Source of the DNA: Tuctoria greenei
Taxonomy: Eukaryota > Streptophyta > Magnoliopsida > Poales > Poaceae
Reading direction: 5' to 3'
NCBI GenBank assembly: GCA_036927565.1
Contig: JAYESD010000005.1
Span: 8,276,565 to 8,340,564, forward strand
Length of the DNA: 64,000 nucleotides
Positions within the stretch are counted from its first letter, which is position 1, and the number at the start of each line of letters is the position of its first letter. The notes beneath the pieces were generated by a model. That model was not told where the DNA came from. It was given only the letters and a program-made list of their open reading frames with translations, and did no database searches. Position numbers and translations under genes: made by a program. Below, in pieces: positions 11,754 to 21,501 of this stretch.

Positions 11754-12150
11754 CACTGCTACAATAAGTCTCATCGCAGGCGGCTCTAAACCTGTTATCA
11801 CACGCGGTTTCAAAAACCGCCTTAAACAAAGAGTTTGTGATAATCCGCAATTTCACAGGCGGTTCTTTACTTAGGCTAACCGTCTGTGAAGACATATTAT
11901 CACAGGCGGGTCGTGCAGCATATATAATCGCATGTGATAATTATGTTATCACAGGTGGATCTTGACCTACGTCAAGCCGCCTGTGAAGATTGTTTATCGC
12001 AGCCGGTTTGTACCATAACAGTAACCGCATGTGATAATTAGGTTATCACAGATGGTTCTTTACCTATATCTAGTTGTCTGTGATAATTATTTTTCACATG
12101 CAGGTCTAGCCGTTGGTAAATAACCGCCTATGGTAAGGTATAACCTATGC
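11754..12150. repeat. CACTA copy 1 left subterminal repeats
   Basis: Degenerate units with TTATCACAGGCGG or CCGCCTGTGATAA cores occur in both orientations at 20-50 bp spacing. In En/Spm elements such arrays are binding sites for the element's own DNA-binding protein. The same array, in the same order, starts copy 2 at 60179. Confidence 0.75.
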
Positions 12151-12333
12151 AATACTAGCTGCTGTTATTTCTAATCTCAAGGTCAATTTAATATAATCAT
12201 AGAAGTCAATAATATCATCACAGAAGTCAACAATATCATCACAGAAGTCATCTCACAGAAGTCAATTTCACTAAAACAATATACATATGTACAAGTTACA
12301 CATACAATTCATCTCATAGTTTACAAGTTTTCA

Positions 12334-15300
12334 CTACAAACTATTTCTATTGGCATAGTCGCAAAATTCTGGCATATCAACCATCACACCATTCTCATCA
12401 AAGAACTCCCCTCTTTTGTGTAAAATTTTGCGACTCAAGAATTGACACAGTTCAGCAGCAATCTTGTCGGCTCCTCCACCAGGAATACTTCTACAAACCG
12501 GTCATTCTTCGTTCACATTCTTCGTGTGTTGCAATGAAACACTTAACAAGGTTTAGAATGTGTTGGTTTGAACAATCTCAAAGTATAGATCAAAGTGAGA
12601 GTATACAGAAATTTATTTGGTATTTTTGGAGCAGTTGTACTATGAGCAATTGAATTTTAGAGTTGAAATCAAAATATGAAAATAATGTTTCTGGAAATAT
12701 TGAACAACAGAGAATATAAGTATTAAGCTATGCTAGTTACAATGAAAATGAAACGCAAAAGTAAGAAAATAAGATATCGACATTAAGTATAACTTACATC
12801 CTCACGTTTCACTCTATATTCGCTGGCAGTCTGAATATGCCCGCATACATAATACCCGCATAAGACGCTCCTAGCAGGCTGCTTCGGACAAGTATAATGT
12901 GTTTTAATGTCCAATGCATTCGTATTAGGAGGTCTCTCACCGTCAAGCTGTTCCGCGTAAAACCGTCAAGCGCTGTAATACAAGAAATGTCATATAAAAC
13001 ATGTCAACACATTCTAAATGTATGTAAATTAAAATTATTGAATAAATGTACAGTTTAAAAATGGAAAAGAAATGTTTGTAACGGTCTGGTGGGTAATCGG
13101 CTGAGTCCAAGACTGTTGCCAAACTCTGCATTGACTTGATGAAGATCATTATGTAGTGATTACTGCAAACATACAAACACACATGTTAACAATTAGCAAT
13201 AATTGCTATTTCAATGTCATGTGTCGAACTTACTCGAAGTGGTACGGAGCCTTTACGAGGTCCTTGCCGTCTCTTACGAAGTTAAACATTGCATGTCCTA
13301 TGTAAGCTGCAACTTCTATCTTTCTATCCTTCTTAAGTTTTGCGATTGATTTTTCAAAAAAAAAATCATGTGCTTGAACTGTGTTTAGTCTCGATCCGCC
13401 TTGACGTCGAATAGCATATTTTTAATCCGTGTAGGGTCAAGGATACTTGACTTGCATTTCATCTTTTCATTATCCATGTATTACATCCTATTGAAGAAGT
13501 CCAGAATTGTTATAATCTCATAAAATGTGTATGTGTGTAGTAAGAAAAGCAAATGCAAAATATTAGAGACACTTACAAGCACCAGACGAGTAGCAGGTTG
13601 ATTTTGAGCATGTCCTGGTTGAAAAGGGTATGCAACTCTTCAAATAAAATGACTCGTTTATCTGCTCCAGTGCTCCAGAATGCATCTTTTGGAATATGAA
13701 ATGTGACGCAAGAAAGATCATATTTTGTGCTGACAAGGATGTACCACTCGTATATTCTTTTGAGCGGGGCGGGTTCTTTGCTAAGTTGTACGAATGTCAT
13801 GAGCGGCTTCCCATTCTCAAATTTAGGAGGAACATCCTCAAGCTTGTATATTGGAACTCCTGGTTTAACTAAAGTCGTTCGCCGATTATACATGACACCG
13901 TCTTCTTCCCACTCCTCGATATCTTCTAATGCTGGCCCATGAGAAAAACGAGATGCACTCGATTTTCTAATATTTTCTTTCATAGTTTCCAAATACTTTA
14001 ACACTTCTGATACAGATTTCTTAATTTTGTATGAGCTAACTTTGATAGGCACTGATGATCGAGGAGTAGTCGTCAGAAGTTGGACACTGGCTTGTTGTTG
14101 AACCTTGTCGAAGTGTTGCTACGACACTTCCCTCGGTACTACCAAATGTAGCCCGCGGAGGTTCTTGTTTCGGTTGGGGCGCTTAGAGATCAGGATCAAG
14201 ACGGTGACACGAGAGATTTACGTTGTTCGGGCCGCCTGAGCGTAACACCCTACTCCATGGGGTTTGTGTTGTTGTATTGTGTGTGTGTCTGTCGCGCTAG
14301 TATGCAGGTCAGCTTGCCTGAACTTTGTATCGTGCGGCACATCCCTTTTATAATCTAAGGACCGATCGTTACAAAGCTTGCCTAGCCTGACATGTGGCTC
14401 CAGTGTATTTAATGGCCTAATACACTGTCTAAGGGTATTAAACATGATTAATAGTGTGATAACGTGCCTTAATGGTTGCGTTACCTTTATTAACAGTGCA
14501 CTGATCGTGTGTCATTAATATAGCATTAATGACATGTAATCAGGTCTTGTAACTGCCGCTTTAATTGTCTCTTGATTGTCTGTGTAGAAGGAGATTCGCC
14601 AGCGTACTCGTTGGCGAAGTAGGTCCGGAGGCTCCACACGTGGCAGCTCTGGAGCTTTCCCTTACTGGAGGGTAGGTCCGGGGTTGCTGTACACGTGGCG
14701 GCACCGGAGCTCCTCTCTGCTGGGGGTTAAGTCCTGGGTCGTTGTACACGTGTTGACACTGAAGATTCCCTACGTTGGGAGTTTAGTTCTGGTCTTCCTT
14801 TACACATGTCAACCCAGGAGCTACCTATATGAGGGAAGTGGGTCCGGTACAATGTGACATGTGGGGCCTGAGGAGACCTTCGTCCTTGATAGGTGGAACT
14901 TTCCTGTGTTTCTTGTGGTATCATGGGGTACCTAGTATGCAGGGTACCAACAAACCTGTTGTTCAACTGATTGCTCTTCACTCCGAGCAGATGGCTCTAG
15001 TACTACTTCAAGTTATTGCTCAACTGGTTGCTCTTTACTAGCAACAACTTGCTCTGGTACTGCTTGAAGCTGTTGTCCAACTTGTTGCTCTTGGTTATCT
15101 TTAGCAAGGTTACTATCATCCTTGCTAAGACATAGGAGAAGTGGATCTTCCTGGACTGGAAGTGGATCTTCCTGGACTTTCGCCTTAGAAGACGGGGTTG
15201 CAGTATTTTGAGATGCGATGGGGCTAGAAATTGGCTCATCATCCAACACGATATCGCGTCGGTGCCAAAGAATTAATTGGTTGACAGTCTGTCCCAGACT

Positions 15301-15381
15301 TGCAATCCCCTCATGTGTGATGTGGTCTATTTCATAATCTTTATAATCATTATCAATGATCCAAAGAACTTGCATCATAGC
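12334..15381 (-). pseudogene. CACTA copy 1: 3' part of Transposase_24/Ulp1 (C48) gene
   Basis: This is the downstream half of the gene whose upstream half lies at 28339-29876. The largest exon (13573-14105, continuing at 14958-15381) encodes the linker, with an IEEWEEDGVMYNRRT block. The following exons encode a Ulp1-type cysteine protease: NHY with the catalytic His and VLDS with the Asp near 13100-13160, and KQPARSVLCGYYV with Gln and Cys near 12890. The stop is near 12334. Exon limits match copy 2 at 60853-62856. Several residues conserved in copy 2 have changed, and two LTR insertions break the frame, so I call it a pseudogene. Confidence 0.75.
14106..14952 (-). mobile_element. Solo LTR of the gypsy Tat-like family
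   Basis: This 847-bp block starts TGTCGAAG and ends ACCAACA, and is flanked by a perfect 5-bp duplication, AACCT (14101-14105 and 14953-14957). CACTA copy 2 has the uninterrupted site near 62600, which shows the insertion directly. It shares GGGCCGCCTGAGCGTAA, the GGTCCGGAG motifs and CACGTGGC boxes with the full LTRs at 15382 and 27499 but is clearly divergent from them. Confidence 0.9.
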
Positions 15382-16221
15382 TGTCGGTGGTTTGGACCCG
15401 GCAGATCTCCCGACACTACTAAAGTGTTAGAGGAGTTTGTGGTTCAGTGTGGGCGCGCGGAGATTCAAGAAGGTGAATTGTAAATGACACAAGAGACACA
15501 GAGATTTACGTGGTTCGGGCCGCCTGAGCGTAATACCCTACTCCACGGGTGTGTTGGTGTTGTATTAGCTGTATGAGCTTGTGTCGAGCATTTTTGGAAT
15601 ATGTGTAGTCCGTCGTCGGCCTGTCCTTTTATAGTACAAGGGCATGCCGTTACAAGTTAGCCTGGCTCGACATGTGGCCCCGACGGTTATTAGTATTGAT
15701 ATTCATTCAACACGTTTAACTGCCCTTAATGACCGGGTAATGGGCTTTGACACCACCGTTACTGGTAATTAAGGTCGTCCGATCGTGTGTCATTAATTTG
15801 GTATTAATGACACTTAATCGGGTCTTGAAGTCCTTGATTCCCCTTTGAAGATCCGGAGCCGTTGTGGAGTCTACCAGAGGTTAGAGGTTGAAGATCCGAC
15901 GGTTGGGCACGTGGTAGCTCCGGAGTATACTGTGGGAAACAGGTAGCTCCGGAGCTACCTAACACGTGTCAGATCCGGAGCTTCCCTCGATCTGGGGTTA
16001 GGTCCGGGGGTGCCATTTCGGTACATAGTTCGGAGCTTCCCCCTTGTGGGTGGTAGCTCCGGTTTGATAGTACATGTGGCGACCCTGGGATTAACCATGT
16101 TGGAGAAGCGGGTCCGGTTATATCTGACATGTGGGCCTTCGAAGGTCTTCAAATCAAGTAGATGACTTTCCTTTGAGATCTTTGTAACCTCAAAGGGTGT
16201 ACGGTTTCCAGAGTACCGACA
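15382..16221 (-). repeat. 3' LTR of the gypsy element
   Basis: The block starts TGTCGGTGG and ends GTACCGACA. It is equal in length to the other LTR, with scattered single-base differences. A TATAAAA on the minus strand lies at 15627-15633. The GTCCGGAGCT and CACGTG motifs lie upstream of it in the sense of transcription. The purine-rich complement of GTGGCCCCCTGG next to it at 16222 is a likely polypurine tract. Confidence 0.92.
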
Positions 16222-16756
16222 GTGGCCCCCTGGGCCCACCTCTGGGGAAGACCCCTGGGGTGAAGTCATTCCGCCGGAGGTGGGTCCATCCTCGTGACTT
16301 TTGAACTGAGTCTTCAAAGGTCTTCGAATGTGCCGTTGGCGATGGTTTGGAGTTAAATACTCGCCGAGTGGCGTATCCCGCGTGCGGCAGATGAGATCTT
16401 TGGCGTGCGGATCTCACGCAATTGAAGGTCGCCGGTTCCCGATACGAAAACCGTATCGGTTCTGCGCGCCTTGTCAGGCCGTCGCCTTCGGGCTTCCCGC
16501 CTCATGATGACAACCGTTCGCCTGGGTAAGAACCTCGACTTGATCGTCGGGGTGGTCCCGGGCCCTTTTGTCATCGGCTGGGTGGAATTTTTGAGTGGTA
16601 TCTTCGACTTCCTTGCGGTTTCCATCCAAGCGTTGCGAGGGCTTACTTAAGAAGGAAAGCGCGCACCGTCTGGAGTTCTTTACGCCTCTCATCTATTCTT
16701 GCGCTCAAACTCCTAACTTGTGCTTCGCTTTTCCTCTCTTGCCTTGCTGTGCTACG

Positions 16757-18143
16757 ATGGAGTTGGGTCTCCGCGAGAGCCGTTTGAAGACCGACGGCGA
16801 CCTGAAGAAGGTCCGGACCCTCATGGGATGGTCCTCGGACTTCTTCAACCGCTCGGTCCGCGCCGGGGGAGAGCTCCCGTTTGAGAAGGAGCACGCCGGC
16901 GAAATGGTGTACTTCTCCTCGTACGCTATGGTGGGGTTGATCCCACCTTTTTCCTCCTTTTTCTTGATGCTGCTAGACTTTTACGGTCTGCAGTTATACC
17001 ACCTTGGCCCTCACTCCATTCTCCTCGTGTCTATCTTCGTCCACTTCTGTGAGATGTGGGTGGGCATCCCCCTGCATTGAACTCTTTCGGACCTTCTTCA
17101 CCGTTCATACCACCGGTAGGAGCAATGAGTACCTTGGATTCTACTACTTCGTGAAGCGCAAGAAGTGCCCATTCAAGTACCTCCGGTCGTTTCCCTCTGG
17201 GAAGTGGGATGACTGGAAGAAGGACTGGATAGTCATCCGGGTGGAGGAGCACGAGAGGCTGGAGCTGCCCGAAGGCCTTCCCAACATTGACACGACGATC
17301 TGGAGTGAAGCTCCAGTGTTGGCGGGCGCCTTCAACCCCGTTCTGACCAGGATCTGCCAGTGCGTGGAGGGAGGATTAACACCTCAGGCGGTGTTTTGTA
17401 ACTTCCTGGTCAACAGGTGGGCACCGCTGAAGAGGAGAGAAAAACTCGCTTGGGCCCTCAACAGCGTGATGGACGACGACCGGGTCGAGACCGGGCTGAA
17501 GTCCAACATGGTGGGGACAACCTTGGAGTTCCACCTCAAGAAGTTCCAACACGGCATCGACGTCGAGGGTGACGACTTGACTCCGCCATCAGCTTTTCTT
17601 CCTCTGAACGTGGAAGTAGAGTTCAATAGGGAGCTCCGGCGGAAGATGCCCGTGCTTGACGACCTCGGTGTCATAGAGAGAAGATCAACCACCAGGGTGG
17701 CGATCCCTGGGGTGTCCGAAGGTGGCTCCGGCCCCGCCCCGAAGCCAAGGGCCGAGGTCGTCAACAAGGGCAAGGAGTCGGCGGACGAACCCTTGAGCCG
17801 GAAGAGGAAGCTGCGACATGCCGACGGGAGGTCCGTCAGGCCTGCCACCTCTGCATCGGCTCCGTCTCCCCGGAGGGGGAGGTCTTCTGCAACCGCGGCG
17901 ACTGTACCCGCAGTGGGGTCCTCTCGGGGAGCTAGCTCTAGGCATGCGACTCCAGCACCAGGGCCGGTTGAGGCCTCTAGGTCCGGAGGTTCTTCCCGAT
18001 CGAGGGGGGCCTCGACTAGGGAAACGCCCGTGGCTGCAACGAGTTCCGGGGGGCCTTCCGGAGCTTCCACGCCGGCTATGACCAGCCCGGAACGTCCGGG
18101 AAAGAGGTTCCGCGCAAGCTGGTGCAGAAGCCTCCCAAGGTAA
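16757..18143 (+). pseudogene. Antisense gene in gypsy element, 5' part: Transposase_28-like
   Basis: Read on the strand opposite to gag-pol, this frame starts at the ATG at 16757 and encodes a domain of the kind Pfam calls putative gypsy type transposon (Transposase_28, PF04195). Motifs include GWSSDFF, PFEKEHAGEMVYFSSYAMVG and later KWDDWKKDWIVI. A one-base shift in a C-run near 17070 separates the first 105 residues from the rest. The tail is basic and Ser/Pro-rich. The exon seems to end at CCCAAG/GTAATT at about 18141, followed by a 77-bp intron. Function is unknown; the family is linked only to transposons. It is a pseudogene as it stands. Confidence 0.7.
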
Positions 18144-18218
18144 TTTTTAATCTTTACCTTGGACAGTTGTTTTATTGTAGTAACTGCTTTTTTAAGTTTC
18201 TTCGTCCCTCATCTGCAG
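18142..18218 (+). other. Predicted intron of the antisense gene
   Basis: A strong donor (AAG/GTAATTTT), a T-rich tract and a strong acceptor (CATCTGCAG/CG) enclose 77 bp. Coding-like frames lie on both sides, which supports splicing on the plus strand. Confidence 0.6.
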
Positions 18219-20190
18219 CGTTCCCAAGAAAAGGAGTGAGGCTCCACCCTCAGCCACAACAACTGAAGCTGTGAGGGCGAAAGCTTCTGCTCCTGTCCCG
18301 GTGCTGCCCCAAGTGGTGGCTGAAGCTGCGACAGCTCCGGCGCCAGCTGTCGTGGTCATGGACCTCGACTCATCCCCAGAGACTCCCGTGGTAGCGCCGG
18401 ACCACGGGAGAGAAGATGCGCCAGCGGCACCTGTCCCGGAGGTTGAAGCTCCGGGTCCTGGTGCTGAGATGATGGAAGCTCCGGCTGTTGAGCCGGAGGA
18501 AGCAGTAATTCCGGCCCGAGAGCCGGAAATTGTCGAAGCCCCGACAGTTGAGCCGGAGGTGATTGAAGTCCCGGCGTGCGCGCCGGAAGCTGAGGAAGTT
18601 CCGGCAGTTGGGCCGGCTACCTCTGAAGCTTCGGCCGCTGAGCCGATCATTGTTGGAGCTCCGGCCGCAGGGCCGGTCGATGTTGGAGATCTTCCGGCTC
18701 CCGAGCCGATTGTTGAAGAGGCGTCGGAGCCCGAGCCCCCACCGGAGGAGGTGCCCAGACCGGAGCCAGCAGCGGCCCCTGCTCCGAAAGTAACAACGTG
18801 GTAGGTACCCGCGGCTGAGCCTGAGTGCCCTGGCGAAGTCGCTGGCCCCCTGCCTGAGGGGGTGAATGAAGACCTGGCGGCGGGGCCTTCCTCGATGGCG
18901 ACTGAGGTCATCCCAGGGGACGGCCCTAGTGCCATGGAGACCCAGGGGACCACTCTTGTGGAGTGGGACCCAATTTTTGTATCTAAAAACCCTCTAGAAC
19001 CAGTGGAGGAGACCCCAGCAGGTCCAGAACCTATCCCGTTGTCCCTGTCTATTGACAACGCATGTTCCAGTCTGCATCAAGTCCAATTGGCCTTCTTCCA
19101 TGACAGTAAGGATCTTGAAGAGGAGCGCCAAATCCTTAGGCGGTGGCGTAACCGGCTCTACTTCGAGACCAAGCTGGCGTACTCGAGGCTAGCAGATGAC
19201 AAAGAGTGGATCAAGCAGGAGAAGATCCGCCTGGAATACTGGGGCAAGTTACTGGATGACAGAGAGAGTATGACTCGTGCCCTCGACGCTCAATCCCGTG
19301 AGATTTACGAGCAGACCAAAGCAGCTAACAGTGCGGCCGATGAATGCAAAGAAAGGCTTGAGGCCATTAACACTACACTCATCAAGCGCCGGGAGGCACT
19401 TGAGGAGAGGGAGAAACGGCTCGAAGATGAAGAGCAGAAACTCCTTGAGCTGCGGGATGACGTCCTAAGGAGAGAGGAGGAGCTCACCGAGAAGGTGGCT
19501 CTGGCTGCCAAGGGCCTCGAGGAGCGCGCCAAGAAATTGGAAGAGCGCTGCGCTGAGGAGGAGGAGAAGGCCTGGGTGCGAGGGCAAGAACTCTACGAGC
19601 AAGAGTGTGCCCTTGCTGCCAGGGAGAAGAAAGTGAGAGGCAGGGAGAAGGACATAGTCGACCGCTGGAACAAGATCCACCTCCGGGAGGAGGAGCTCGG
19701 AAAACTCGAAAAGCGGGTTGCTGAAAGGATCCAGCAAAACGCCAAAGAAGTTGAGCGCCTCGCTCGCGAGAATTCTGAACTGGTGGCGGCCAGGAGATCC
19801 TTGGAAGAAATAAAGGGCTTGAGGACTACGGACTCCCTACAGATTTGGGAGTTCCTGGGCAAGGCCAACGACACGCTGACACCGATGGGCTTTAGCCCCG
19901 TGCGCCCGGATGATCCGAAGCCTGAGCTGGACCTGGCATTGCAAGCGTTGAGCTCGGCAGGCAGCAAACTCTCAAAGGTGGGCGATGTCACCGCGAACCA
20001 ATTGGAGGTTGAGGAGCAATCCCTGGCGAAGAACGTCACAGAATATGTGCTGACGTGCTACACCAGTCGGAACTCCCAATTTCCTCTGGACCCAGTGCTT
20101 GAAGGTCCCGTTGAAGGAGAAGGCGAAGCTGCCCAAGCCAAAGTGTCGGAGGTTGCCCAGAAGGTCGCCCAATTCTTCCATAGGGTCTAG
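18219..20190 (+). pseudogene. Antisense gene in gypsy element, 3' part: repeat and coiled-coil region
   Basis: After the predicted intron the frame runs through a segment of about nine imperfect 10-residue repeats (theme EAPAVEPE) up to a stop at 18802-18804. The same frame then continues from about 18862 to 20190. This second block of roughly 440 residues is rich in Glu, Arg, Lys and Leu, with long heptad runs such as REEELTEKV and EERAKKLEERCAEEE, and is a predicted long coiled coil. It ends in a stop at 20188. The coiled coil suggests multimerisation. The product would be structural rather than catalytic, which is inference. Confidence 0.65.
18445..18745. repeat. 30-bp coding minisatellite
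   Basis: About nine to ten copies of a 30-bp unit (GAAGCTCCGGC and GTTGAGCCGGAG halves) encode the 10-residue Pro/Glu/Ala repeat in the antisense gene. Copies differ by substitutions but keep period and frame. Confidence 0.75.
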
Positions 20191-21501
20191 GACCATCTCT
20201 GTAGTTCTCACTTGTATTTTCTCTTTTTCTTCCTCAATTTTGTAATCCCTTGTCTCCAGATGAATGAAATCCCCAAATTTTTGTGAATTTCACCTTTTGT
20301 CTTCAACACTTTTGTCTTCACCTGGCCCCCTGGTAGATGTACACAATTTGATTGTGAACATGTACCAAGAGGATATTGTGTTTTGTTGAAGACTCATTTG
20401 CTCTGAACTTGTAGAGCGTAGGTACGAAGTCTTCGATAGTGAAGGCCCCCTGATGTTGTCGGAGCTTAGAAGCTCCGGCATTGCCTATCGTTGGAGCTTA
20501 GTAGCTCTGGCAATAGTCTATCAATGCGGAGAGCATCGACAATTAGTCCTCCGGGGTGTCGGAGCTTAGTAGCTCCGGCAGTGACCTTTGCCAACACCTA
20601 GTTTGTTGGCAGCAGACTCCGTTTGCGGGGTCTTCTCACCATCTTTTATTCATCGTCGACGGTTGGCCCCCCTAGCTCTGCCGAAGCTTGATTGCTCCGG
20701 TGATGCTTGTTTTCAATGCGTAACATCGATTATAAGCCACCTAGGAGAGTCGGAGCTTTGTTAGATCCGATTTTTCTCCATCAACATAGATTTTATTTTT
20801 CCTGCACACTGAAGTAGAGAAAAATAGTAAAATTCGTTTCTCGCCTATAACTTTGTCGCGGCTTACGATTCTCAAGAAAATTTTAAGTCCGATGCAATTC
20901 TAAATACGATCGAATGCGTTGTCTTTACTTTCAGATCCAATTGTACTTGGACCCGCCTTACTTCGGCCTGTCGGGGTGTAGGTAGAGTGGCGTACTTAGG
21001 GTGCTTGACCAGGCTAAGTTGATAGCACACTCCGTCCCTAGATTGGCTTGGCGACATTCAGGCGAGTGGGCCATGAACAATATTTGAATCCAAAAGAATC
21101 GACGATACAACTCGAATCGTATATGAACCAATCGAATTAAAATTTCTTAAGAATTGCACGTCTTTGTTATAGACAAGAAAGAGAAAAATAAAAAATGTTA
21201 AGCCTGTACAAAATAAATGCACGTGGAGTCTGTTTCACATGAAGATGTCTTTCATTATAGGTCCGGGGTACAGGGGAAACAAGTACACTCTTAGGGTACA
21301 GAACCAGGCTAAGCGTGTTTCATTTCTCGTTTGACCTAGGGTAGCTAGCTACACTTTTAGTCCTAAGACTGTGACAAGTGTTGCATGAACTTTGCGGACC
21401 TTCCGGGAAAGGTCCGGCTGTTCTCCCGGAGGAACTACCCGACTCTGTACAATGACTCTATAACATACACCTCAAGTTACTACAAACTCACCTCCGTGAT
21501 A
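20191..21501. other. Spacer between antisense gene and pol 3' end
   Basis: The two genes converge here. The stretch has AATGAAAT-type poly(A) signals for the plus-strand gene at about 20262, and four copies of a GTCGGAGCTTAGTAGCTCCGGC palindromic unit at about 20455-20600 (weaker at 20750). No coding region was seen. Confidence 0.6.
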
